Translations under genes and position numbers: made by a program
Notes under the pieces: generated by a model
Databases searched by the model: none
What the model saw: the letters and a program-made list of their open reading frames with translations, nothing else
What the model was told of the DNA's origin: nothing
Shown here: positions 1-5,327 of the stretch, one piece after another
Layout: each line of letters opens with the position of its first letter
How positions within the stretch are numbered: position 1 is the first letter of the stretch
From: an uncultured Hyphomicrobiales bacterium
Lineage (GTDB): Bacteria > Pseudomonadota > Alphaproteobacteria > Rhizobiales > Xanthobacteraceae
NCBI GenBank assembly: GCA_903891395.1
Contig: CAITEM010000493.1
Coordinates: 1-7,779, forward strand
Direction: 5' to 3'
DNA length: 7,779 bases

Positions 1-1071
1 ATCCTGGCGCGGATCGGAGCGCGTGAAGGCGCCGAGCTGCGATGGCGCCATGGTCATCGGCCCACGGCGGCGCAGCAGATAATCCAGTGCGATGCCGGCC
101 TTGCCGATGAGTGAGGCGTTCATCGCGTTGAGCGTCTTGACGCCGGACACCTTGAAGATCGTGCGCAGTTGCAGATGGTCCTGCAAATTCTGACCGACGC
201 CGGGCTTGTCGAGCACTGCTGCGATACCGTGTTGTGCCAAGTGCGCCGCAGGTCCGACACCGGACAGCATCAGCAGTTGCGGCGAACCGATCGCGCCGGC
301 CGACAGGATCACCTCGCCGCGGCATTGAGCGCTGCGCAGTTCACCATTCTGCCGCCAGCGCACGCCCGTCGCGCGTTTACCCGTGAACGCGACGCTTTCG
401 GCGAGGCAGGTGGATTCGAGCTGAAGATTTTTCCGGTGCAGCACCGGCTTGAGAAATCCGCGCGCCGCCGACCAGCGCCGACCCATCTTCTGGTTGACGT
501 GGAAGTAACAGATGCCTTCGTTGTCGCCGGTATTGAAGTCCGGCACCGTTGGGATGCCGTATTGGTTGGCGGCTTCGCGAAAGGCATCGAGAATTTCCCA
601 CGACAGCCGTGGCTGCTCGACACGCCATTCGCCGCCCTGCGCATGGTGCTCACCTTTGAGAAAATGATCGACGTGCTTGCGGAAGAACGGCCGCACGTCG
701 TCCCACGACCAGCCCGGCAGGCCTAGTTGCCGCCATTGGTCGTAGTCGGTGGCCTGACCGAGCATGTAGATCATGCCGTTGATCGCCGACGATCCGCCGA
801 TCACCTTGCCGCGCGGATAATTCAGGCTGCGGCCGTTAAGACCCGGTTCCGGCTCGGTCTTGAACATCCAGTCGGCGCGCGGATTGCCGATGGCATAGAG
901 ATACCCGACCGGAATGTGAAACCATATCCAGTTGTCGTTGCCGCCGGCTTCCAGCAGCAACACGCGCTTCGACGGGTCGGCCGACAGCCGGTTCGCCAGC
1001 ACGCAACCGGCCGAGCCCGCGCCCACGATGATGTAGTCAAATTCGCCGTCGATGGGCGTGACGTCCGCCAT
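1..1071 (-). CDS. GMC-family FAD-dependent oxidoreductase (choline/alcohol dehydrogenase-like), C-terminus outside the window
   Basis: Seen: an open frame of 357 codons runs from the ATG at 1069-1071 off the left edge. Upstream lies a good ribosome binding site, AGGG (complement of 1078-1081), six bases from the ATG. The protein starts with a Rossmann FAD site, GAGSAG at residues 17-22, followed by LLLEAGG at 38-44. GMC signature 1 is RGKVIGGSSAING (87-99) and signature 2 is GAIGSPQLLMLSGVG (259-273). Known: GMC enzymes are usually about 530-560 residues and oxidise alcohols, choline or related hydroxyl compounds with FAD. Their catalytic His pair lies near the C-terminus, which is not in this window. 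Inference: roughly 180 residues are missing only because the window ends. The substrate cannot be deduced, so choline dehydrogenase is only one option. The gene diverges from mop with 183 bases between the two starts. Nothing ties this flavoenzyme to molybdenum apart from position. Confidence 0.93.
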   Translation of the reverse strand, partial: MADVTPIDGEFDYIIVGAGSAGCVLANRLSADPSKRVLLLEAGGNDNWIWFHIPVGYLYAIGNPRADWMFKTEPEPGLNGRSLNYPRGKVIGGSSAINGMIYMLGQATDYDQWRQLGLPGWSWDDVRPFFRKHVDHFLKGEHHAQGGEWRVEQPRLSWEILDAFREAANQYGIPTVPDFNTGDNEGICYFHVNQKMGRRWSAARGFLKPVLHRKNLQLESTCLAESVAFTGKRATGVRWRQNGELRSAQCRGEVILSAGAIGSPQLLMLSGVGPAAHLAQHGIAAVLDKPGVGQNLQDHLQLRTIFKVSGVKTLNAMNASLIGKAGIALDYLLRRRGPMTMAPSQLGAFTRSDPRQD

Positions 1072-1092
1072 TTTGTTCCCTGCCTGGCGCCG

Positions 1093-1123
1093 ACTTTACC
1101 CGGACCGCCGAGACTTGCTAGGC
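1093..1123 (+). promoter_or_regulatory. Candidate promoter of the mop unit
   Basis: ACTTTACCC (1093-1101) is followed after 14 bases by TGCTAGGC (1116-1123). The same pair, ACTTTCCCC then TGCTACGC with 13 bases between, lies upstream of modA at 1982-2011. The spacing suits -35 and -10 regions, and the start codon is about 130 bases downstream, leaving a long leader. The match to a sigma-70 consensus is weak, and TGCTANGC also occurs at 5285-5292, so it may be a general -10 form in this organism. The call is an inference from the paired similarity and position. The site also lies just upstream of the divergent oxidoreductase gene. Confidence 0.4.
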
Positions 1124-1142
1124 TCCCGCCGACCCTGGGCAC

Positions 1143-1213
1143 GCCGTAAGCCTGCCTCGTGTCCGGAACGGCGTTTCCGGCTCGGTTATTTCAAAATTTA
1201 TCCGCGAGACGCG
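1143..1213 (+). promoter_or_regulatory. Shared molybdenum-locus leader element, copy 1 (upstream of mop)
   Basis: Seen: the block GCCGTAAGC (1143-1151) is followed by GCCT, then the inverted repeat CCGGAACGGCGTTTCCGG (1163-1180; 6-bp stem, 6-nt loop). Next comes a small stem CTCG (1181-1184) / CGAG (1205-1208) and then ACGCG (1209-1213). Copy 2 sits before modA with the same order of parts. About 31 of 39 positions match across the GCCGTAAGC-to-hairpin part, and the hairpin ends 74 bases before the mop start versus 78 for modA. The loop sequence CGGCG could pair with CGCCG at 1142-1146. Inference: a leader RNA that controls expression, or a dyad operator for a regulator. I do not recognise it as a described family. 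Confidence 0.5.
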
Positions 1214-1254
1214 GCGGCGCCGTGCACGTCTTTATGACACCATAAGGAGCCACC

Positions 1255-1464
1255 ATGCGGATCAGCGCGCGCAACCAAATCAAAGGCAAAATTCTCGAAG
1301 TGAAGAAAGGCGCAACGACATCCCATGTCCGCGTCGAAATCGCGCCGGGACAAGTCGTCACCGCCTCGATCACCAATGAAGCCGTCGACGACCTCGGCCT
1401 GAAGACAGGCGGCGCCGCCACCGTCGTCATCAAGGCGTCCGACGTCATGATTGCCGTCGATTAA
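1255..1464 (+). CDS. mop: Molbindin (stand-alone Mop/TOBE molybdate-binding protein)
   Basis: Seen: the gene encodes 69 residues with a strong ribosome binding site, AAGGAG at 1244-1249, five bases before the ATG. The protein is one complete Mop domain. It has the diagnostic SARNQIKG at residues 4-11, a central HVRVEIAPGQVVTASIT segment (24-40), and the closing KASDVMIAVD (60-69). Known: molbindins are small cytoplasmic oligomers that bind molybdate or tungstate between subunits, buffering oxyanion for cofactor synthesis. The same fold forms the C-terminal domain of classical ModC and of ModE. Context: it is first in a likely two-gene unit with the exported protein that follows 16 bases later, and it lies upstream of modABC. 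Its leader matches that of modA, so joint control is likely. Because ModC here lacks its own Mop domain, this protein may also serve as the molybdate sensor acting on the transporter; that is inference. Confidence 0.95.
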   Translation: MRISARNQIKGKILEVKKGATTSHVRVEIAPGQVVTASITNEAVDDLGLKTGGAATVVIKASDVMIAVD

Positions 1465-1480
1465 GACCAAGGAGACCACC

Positions 1481-1975
1481 ATGCGCCGGGTTTTGCTGAT
1501 TGCTGTCGCGTTGCTGATTGCCGCACCGGCTCTGGCGCAGGAGCCGGTCGGCTGCGACAAATTCAAATGGCCGCTCGACAAAGAGCGCGCCCTGCTCGCT
1601 AAAGCCGAAACCACGGCCTCGGGCAGCGACGCCAAACCGCTCGACGCGGCGGTGAAGGTGACGCTCGCGCCTTACGCCGACGCCAAGCTTCCCGTCACGC
1701 CGGAACGCGTGCCGAAATCGCCGGACACCAATGCCGGTTATGTGCGCGTCGCCAGCGTGCCGAAACCCGGGACTTACAAGATCACGCTGACCGAAGGCGC
1801 CTGGATCGAGGTCATCGAGAACGGCCATGCCGTGAAGTCCGGCGCCTTCAGCGGCGCCACCGGCTGCGAAGGCGCGCGCAAGAGCGTGAAGTTCGATCTG
1901 TCCGGCGGACCTTTCATCATCGAATTGAGTGGCACCAAAGCACCGTCCATCGGCGTCGTGGTGACGCAGGACTAA
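1481..1975 (+). CDS. Small exported protein of unknown function in the molybdate locus
   Basis: I do not recognise this gene as a named family. Seen: the start at 1481 is set by AAGGAG (1469-1474) and by a clean signal peptide. Residues 1-20 are MRR, then a hydrophobic stretch, then APALAQ, with cleavage expected after ALA (residue 19) or close by. The mature part is about 145 residues and contains two cysteines, CDKFKW (C25) and GCEGARKS (C129), which could form one disulfide in the periplasm. The C-terminal half (about 86-164) alternates short hydrophobic strands with turns (PGTYKITL, AWIEVI, GPFIIELSG). This suggests a beta-sandwich resembling bacterial pre-peptidase C-terminal domains; that fold call is inference. 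It has no predicted membrane span after the signal. Context: it starts 16 bases after mop on the same strand and ends 7 bases before the candidate modABC promoter. Co-transcription with mop would suggest a periplasmic role linked to molybdate, but nothing in the sequence shows oxyanion binding. Confidence 0.85.
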   Translation: MRRVLLIAVALLIAAPALAQEPVGCDKFKWPLDKERALLAKAETTASGSDAKPLDAAVKVTLAPYADAKLPVTPERVPKSPDTNAGYVRVASVPKPGTYKITLTEGAWIEVIENGHAVKSGAFSGATGCEGARKSVKFDLSGGPFIIELSGTKAPSIGVVVTQD

Positions 1976-1981
1976 AACATA

Positions 1982-2011
1982 ACTTTCCCCACTGACGGGG
2001 GCCTGCTACGC
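1982..2011 (+). promoter_or_regulatory. Candidate promoter of modABC
   Basis: ACTTTCCCC (1982-1990) is followed after 13 bases by TGCTACGC (2004-2011). This closely parallels the pair upstream of mop. It begins 7 bases after the stop codon of the exported protein, so modABC can be transcribed separately from mop. The similarity between the two sites supports the call; the match to a known sigma consensus is weak. Confidence 0.4.
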
Positions 2012-2035
2012 TTGTTTCAAGCGACGCGAGACGCA

Positions 2036-2107
2036 GCCGTAAGCGCGCCTTGCTTGCCGGAACGGCGCTTCCGGACCAGTCGTATCCCCCGATTTGCACC
2101 CGACGCG
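2036..2107 (+). promoter_or_regulatory. Shared molybdenum-locus leader element, copy 2 (upstream of modA)
   Basis: Seen: GCCGTAAGC (2036-2044), GCCT, then the inverted repeat CCGGAACGGCGCTTCCGG (2057-2074). This differs from copy 1 only by one loop base, so the stem is unchanged. A small stem GTCG (2079-2082) / CGAC (2101-2104) follows, where copy 1 has CTCG/CGAG, a compensatory change at the outer pair. ACGCG follows at 2103-2107, and its distance to the start codon exceeds that in copy 1 by only four bases. The loop CGGC could pair with GCCG at 2036-2039. It lies downstream of the candidate promoter and so in the 5' untranslated region. Function is inferred. Confidence 0.5.
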
Positions 2108-2152
2108 TGGGCGGCATTTGCCGTGCCGCGTGCGTATCGAATGGAGCCCACC

Positions 2153-2932
2153 ATGTTTCAGTTCACCCGCCGGATTGCACTTGTCTCATTGATTGCAGCC
2201 GCGCTGCCGCTGTCCTTTGCCGCCGCGCAGGAACAGACCCTCACCGTGTTCGCCGCGGCCTCGATGAAGAACTCGCTCGACGACGCCAATGCCGCCTTCA
2301 CCAAAGCGACCGGCGTCAAGGTGAATGCGAGCTACGCCGCGAGTTCTGCGCTGGCCAAGCAGATGGAGAGCGGCGCTCCGGCCGACGTTTTCATCTCGGC
2401 CGACTTGAACTGGATGGATTACGTCGCCGGCAAAAACCTGATCAAGGCCGACACGCGCTACAACCTGCTCGGCAACAAGCTGGTGCTGATTTCCGGCAAG
2501 GACTCCAAGATTGCCAATGTGAAGATCGAGCAGGGCTTCGACATCGCCAAGCTGGCCGGTGACGGACGTATTGCCGTCGCCGACGTCAAGGCCGTGCCGG
2601 CCGGTCTCTACGCCAAGGCCGCGCTCGAAAAGCTCGGTTCCTGGGCGGCGGCGGAGCCGAAACTGGCGCAGGCCGAGAACGTGCGGGCCACCATGGCCTT
2701 TGTCGCACGCGGCGAGACACAGATCGGCATCGTTTACGAAACGGACGCCAAGGTCGAACCGAATGTGAAGATTGCCGGCGTGTTTCCGGACGGATCGTAT
2801 CCGCCCGTCATCTATCCGGTGGCGGCGACCGCGGCCGCGAAGCCCGACGCTACCAAGTATCTGACCTTCCTGCGCGGCGCCGAAGCCAAGGCGATTTTCG
2901 AGAAATACGGCTTCAGCATTTTGGCAAAATAG
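2153..2932 (+). CDS. modA: Molybdate ABC transporter, periplasmic substrate-binding protein ModA
   Basis: Seen: 259 residues. The ATG at 2153 is chosen because GGAG (2143-2146) lies six bases upstream and the protein then opens with a signal peptide (MFQFTRR, hydrophobic core, cleavage near SFAAA-QEQ at about 25). Earlier in-frame starts at 2141 (ATG) and 2012 (TTG) lack this support. The mature protein follows ModA closely: VFAAASMKNSL (32-42), YAASSALAKQ (61-70), GAPADVFISAD (74-84), DVKAVPAGLYAKAALEKLG (144-162), ENVRATMAFV (175-184), GIVYETDA (192-199), and a C-terminal IFEKYGF. Known: ModA binds molybdate or tungstate through two Ser, an Ala, a Val and a Tyr; by motif position these are likely S37, S64 or S65, A150, V177 and Y195. 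It delivers the oxyanion to ModBC. It is first of the modABC unit and modB starts 24 bases after its stop. Confidence 0.97.
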   Translation: MFQFTRRIALVSLIAAALPLSFAAAQEQTLTVFAAASMKNSLDDANAAFTKATGVKVNASYAASSALAKQMESGAPADVFISADLNWMDYVAGKNLIKADTRYNLLGNKLVLISGKDSKIANVKIEQGFDIAKLAGDGRIAVADVKAVPAGLYAKAALEKLGSWAAAEPKLAQAENVRATMAFVARGETQIGIVYETDAKVEPNVKIAGVFPDGSYPPVIYPVAATAAAKPDATKYLTFLRGAEAKAIFEKYGFSILAK

Positions 2933-2942
2933 CCGGGCCGGT

Positions 2943-2960
2943 GCATAAAGCAGCTTATGC
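2943..2960 (+). promoter_or_regulatory. Small hairpin over the modB start codon
   Basis: GCATAA (2943-2948) and TTATGC (2955-2960) form a perfect 6-bp inverted repeat with a 6-nt loop. The modB ATG (2957-2959) is inside the right arm, and no clear Shine-Dalgarno is visible upstream. In RNA this could make modB translation depend on ribosomes arriving from modA. The stem is short and AT-rich, so its strength is uncertain. Confidence 0.25.
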
Positions 2961-3649
2961 TGCACCTTACGCCTGAAGAATGGACAGCCGTCGCTCTGTC
3001 GCTCCGTGTGGCGAGCGTGGCCACCGCGGTGTCGTTACCCTTCGGCATCGCGGTGGCATGGCTTCTGGCGCGCAAGGACTTTCCTGGCAAGGCACTGCTG
3101 AACGCGGTGATCTATCTGCCGCTGGTGCTACCGCCGGTCGTCACCGGTTACCTGCTGCTGATCGTGTTCGGCCGCCGTGGCATATTCGGCGCATGGCTCG
3201 CCGATGTCGGCATCGTTCTTTCGTTCCGCTGGACCGGCGCGGCGCTGGCCTGCGGCGTCATGGCGTTTCCGCTGCTGGTCGGCGCCATCCGGCTCTCGAT
3301 CGAAGCCGTCGACCGCAAATTTGAGGATGCCGCCGCGACGCTGGGCGCCAATCGCGCCTGGACGCTGTTGACCGTCACCTTGCCGCTGGCGCTGCCGGGA
3401 ATCATCGCCGGCGCCGTGCTGGCCTTTGCCCGCGCGCTCGGCGAATTCGGCGCCACCATCACCTTCGTCTCGAATATTCCCGGCGAGACGCAAACCATCT
3501 CGGCTGCGATCTATACGCTGACCCAGGTGCCGGGCGGCGATGCGCAAGCTCTTAAACTGGTTGGCATCGCCGTGGCCATTTCGCTGGTCGCGCTGATCGT
3601 GTCCGAGTGGTTCGGCCGCAAGGCCGGCGCACGCGTGCATGGTGTTTGA
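2957..3649 (+). CDS. modB: Molybdate ABC transporter, permease ModB
   Basis: Seen: 230 residues, the usual length of ModB (about 225-230). Five or so hydrophobic segments are visible, at about 12-36, 48-71, 93-112, 139-158 and 200-217. The cytoplasmic coupling (EAA) loop is E123-DAAATLG (124-130) followed by TLPLALPGI (141-149), the binding-protein-dependent permease signature that docks onto the ATPase. ALGEFGATITF (160-170) and PGETQTI (175-181) are also typical of the ModB/CysT group. Known: ModB forms a homodimeric inner-membrane channel that takes molybdate from ModA. The ATG at 2957 gives the family N-terminus (LTPEEWTAVALSLRVA), though the ribosome binding site is poor. The last codons overlap the first possible modC start by 11 bases, pointing to translational coupling. 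Confidence 0.96.
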   Translation: MLHLTPEEWTAVALSLRVASVATAVSLPFGIAVAWLLARKDFPGKALLNAVIYLPLVLPPVVTGYLLLIVFGRRGIFGAWLADVGIVLSFRWTGAALACGVMAFPLLVGAIRLSIEAVDRKFEDAAATLGANRAWTLLTVTLPLALPGIIAGAVLAFARALGEFGATITFVSNIPGETQTISAAIYTLTQVPGGDAQALKLVGIAVAISLVALIVSEWFGRKAGARVHGV

Positions 3650-4328
3650 TTTGGCGTCTGACATGATCCTCGTCGAAATCGACAAAAAGCTGGGCGAGTT
3701 CGCATTGAGCGTCAAATTCGAAGGCGACAGCGGCGTCACGGCGCTGTTTGGTCCGTCGGGTTCAGGCAAGACCTCCATCGTCAGCATGATCGCCGGCCTG
3801 TCGAAGCCGGACCGCGGCCGCATCGTCGCCGGCGGCGACACGCTGTTCGACAGCGCCGCGCACATCGACAAGCCGGCTTATCGCCGGCGCATCGGTTACG
3901 TGTTCCAGGATGGCCGCCTGTTCCCGCACATGTCGGTTGCCCGCAATCTCGATTACGGTCGCTGGATGAGCGGCGCACCGCGCGACGACGCGCAGTTCGC
4001 CCGCGTCACGGACTTGCTGGATATCGCCCCGCTGTTGAAGCGCCGGCCCGGCGCGCTGTCGGGCGGCGAGCGCCAGCGTGTCGCGCTCGGCCGCGCGCTG
4101 TTGATGAGACCACTGCTGATGCTGCTCGACGAGCCGATGGCGTCACTCGATGCGGCGCGCAAGCGCGAGATTTTGCCCTATTTCGTCCGGCTGCGCGACG
4201 AGACGAAACTGCCGATGATCTATGTCAGCCACGATCCGGCGGAAGTCCGTCAAATCGCCACGCGCGTGGTGCGGCTCGACGGCGGGCATGTGGTGGCGAC
4301 CGGCGGGGTGGAGTTGCTGGGCCAATAA
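3639..4328 (+). CDS. modC: Molybdate ABC transporter, ATPase ModC, short form without C-terminal Mop domain
   Basis: Seen: 229 residues from the ATG at 3639, which overlaps the modB stop. An in-frame ATG at 3663 would give 221 residues and a more family-like beginning (MILVEIDKKLGEF). Neither start has a clear ribosome binding site and I cannot decide between them. All ATPase motifs are intact (numbering from 3639): Walker A GPSGSGKT (38-45), Q-loop YVFQDGRLFPH (87-97), signature LSGGERQRVALGRAL (140-154), Walker B MLLDEP (161-166), D-loop SLDA (169-172), switch His in YVSHD (195-199). Known: ModC powers molybdate import with ModB; classical ModC has about 350 residues, with a C-terminal TOBE/Mop domain that binds molybdate and restrains the transporter. 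Here the protein ends just after the nucleotide-binding domain (GGVELLGQ), two bases before a dispersed repeat. Whether this is the natural length of the lineage or a truncation cannot be told from this sequence alone. Confidence 0.95.
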   Translation: MVFDLASDMILVEIDKKLGEFALSVKFEGDSGVTALFGPSGSGKTSIVSMIAGLSKPDRGRIVAGGDTLFDSAAHIDKPAYRRRIGYVFQDGRLFPHMSVARNLDYGRWMSGAPRDDAQFARVTDLLDIAPLLKRRPGALSGGERQRVALGRALLMRPLLMLLDEPMASLDAARKREILPYFVRLRDETKLPMIYVSHDPAEVRQIATRVVRLDGGHVVATGGVELLGQ

Positions 4329-4330
4329 CC

Positions 4331-4435
4331 CGTCATTTCGGGACGCGGCCGAAGGCCGCGAACCTGGAATCCATAACCTCGGCATTTTGGAGTATGGATT
4401 GCGGGTTCGCCGCTTCGCGACGCCCCGGAATGACG
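4331..4435. repeat. Dispersed palindromic repeat element between modC and the BtuF-like gene
   Basis: Seen: a nested palindrome of about 105 bp. The ends CGTCATTTCGGGACG (4331-4345) and CGCCCCGGAATGACG (4421-4435) are inverted copies matching at 13 of 15 positions. Further in, GCGAACCTGGAATCCATA and TATGGATTGCGGGTTCGC are inverted copies at 16 of 18 positions. A 7-bp hairpin with a GAA loop lies at 4344-4360. Known from memory: elements with CGTCATTCCGGGGCG-type ends enclosing an AACCCGGAATCCATA-type block are frequent between genes in Bradyrhizobium and related genomes. Inference: it can fold into a long RNA stem and may end or attenuate transcription after modC. It also supplies two misleading in-frame ATG codons (4394, 4430) before the next gene. 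Confidence 0.85.
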
Positions 4436-4441
4436 AAAAAT

Positions 4442-5242
4442 ATGTTCCCACCCTCCCGAATCGTCTGTCTGACCGAAGAGACCGTCGAGACGCTGTATCT
4501 GCTCGGCGAGGACGCCCGCATTGTCGGTGTCTCCGGCTACGCGGTACGGCCACCGCAGGTGCGCAAGGAGAAGCCGCGCGTTTCGGCTTTCATCTCTGCC
4601 GACGTGCCGAAGATTCTCGCGCTCCAACCCGATCTGGTTCTGACGTTCTCCGATTTGCAGGCTGATATCGTCGCCGATCTGATCCGCGCCAATGTCGCGG
4701 TGCATGCCTTCAACCAGCGCGACGTTGCCGGCATCTTCGACATGATCCGCACGCTCGGCGCGTTGGTCGGCGTCGCCGAGAGGGCTGATGCGCTGGTCGG
4801 TTCGCTCGTGGCGCATGTGGACGCCGTGCGCGAACGCGCCTCGCGGCTGCCGCGCCGCCCCAAGGTCTATTTCGAGGAATGGGACGAGCCGATGATCTCC
4901 GGCATCGCCTGGGTCTCGGAACTAATCGAGGCCGCCGGCGGCATCGACGTGTTTCCGCACCTCGCCGCGCGCAAGAACGCCAAAGACCGCATCGTTTCGC
5001 AAGCCGAGGTGATCGAGGCGGCACCGGACATCATCGTGGGCTCCTGGTGCGGCAAGAAATTCGTGCCGGCCAAGGTCGCAGCGCGGCCGGGCTTCGATCG
5101 GATTCCGGCGGTAGCGGGTGACTGGCTGCGCGAGGTCAAATCGACGGTCATTCTCCAGCCAGGGCCGGCGGCCCTGACCGACGGCCTTGACCAACTTGCG
5201 CAGATCATCGGCGATTGGGCAGAAAACCGCGCAAATCCGTGA
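4442..5242 (+). CDS. BtuF-like corrinoid/iron-type periplasmic-binding-fold protein lacking a signal peptide
   Basis: Seen: 266 residues from the ATG at 4442. Earlier in-frame ATGs at 4394 and 4430 lie inside the dispersed repeat, so their codons are unlikely to be native. The frame opens directly with the fold's first strand, PSRIVCLTEETVETLYLLGE (4-23), then GVSGYAVRPP (29-38), DVPKILALQPDLVLTFSDLQ (54-73) and VAVHAFNQRD (85-94). A long helix follows at about 112-138, then EEWDEPMISGIAWVSELI (145-162), EAAPDIIVGSWCGKK (192-206) and a C-terminal helix DGLDQLAQIIGDWA (247-260). This is the layout of class III binding proteins for vitamin B12, siderophores and heme. Known: such proteins normally carry a signal peptide and serve a BtuCD-type importer. 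Here there is no signal peptide and no permease or ATPase of that class nearby. Inference: a cytoplasmic binding protein, with cobalamin or another corrinoid as best guess. It could pair with the downstream membrane protein. Confidence 0.88.
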   Translation: MFPPSRIVCLTEETVETLYLLGEDARIVGVSGYAVRPPQVRKEKPRVSAFISADVPKILALQPDLVLTFSDLQADIVADLIRANVAVHAFNQRDVAGIFDMIRTLGALVGVAERADALVGSLVAHVDAVRERASRLPRRPKVYFEEWDEPMISGIAWVSELIEAAGGIDVFPHLAARKNAKDRIVSQAEVIEAAPDIIVGSWCGKKFVPAKVAARPGFDRIPAVAGDWLREVKSTVILQPGPAALTDGLDQLAQIIGDWAENRANP

Positions 5243-5284
5243 TTAAAGGGCCATTCCGGAGCGATAGAACCGGGCCGTCGATTG

Positions 5285-5292
5285 TGCTATGC
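5285..5292 (+). promoter_or_regulatory. Possible -10 element before the small membrane protein gene
   Basis: TGCTATGC resembles the TGCTAGGC and TGCTACGC elements before mop and modA and would place a transcript start about 30 bases ahead of the next start codon. No convincing -35 is visible. The 85-base gap between the two genes leaves room for a separate promoter. Weak evidence. Confidence 0.25.
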
Positions 5293-5327
5293 ACGGGCGA
5301 AATCCGGACGAACAAGGACTGACCGCG

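Noticed and set aside
169..1149. Long plus-strand frames opposite the GMC oxidoreductase (169-726, 727-1149)
   Set aside because: Shadows of the minus-strand gene caused by high GC content: Arg/Ala/His-rich, no ribosome binding sites and no family features, whereas the opposite strand carries both GMC signatures.
1130..1254. Moco riboswitch upstream of mop (and upstream of modA at 2020-2152)
   Set aside because: The position is right, but I could not find the conserved core and multi-stem layout of the Moco RNA motif as I know it from E. coli moaA. The shared hairpin element looks different. A search with the Rfam MoCo_RNA_motif model would settle it.
1451..1480. Upstream in-frame start of the exported protein overlapping mop
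   Set aside because: It would add ten residues ahead of a clean signal peptide. The start at 1481 has AAGGAG at good spacing.
1987..2000. CCCC-ACTGAC-GGGG as a terminator after the exported protein gene
   Set aside because: Only a 4-bp stem, no T-run, and it lies inside the candidate modABC promoter spacer.
2012..2152. N-terminal extension of modA from a TTG at 2012 or the ATG at 2141
   Set aside because: The extension would place 4-47 residues before a complete signal peptide and run through the leader element. Only the ATG at 2153 has a Shine-Dalgarno at proper spacing.
2186..2965. 259-residue minus-strand frame opposite modA
   Set aside because: Antisense to a complete ModA with all binding motifs; its translation shows no recognisable domain.
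4331..4435. Insertion sequence or miniature transposon remnant between modC and the BtuF-like gene
   Set aside because: The palindrome has no visible target-site duplication or transposase fragment and resembles the REP/BIME-like intergenic repeats of this group, so it is called a dispersed repeat rather than a mobile element.
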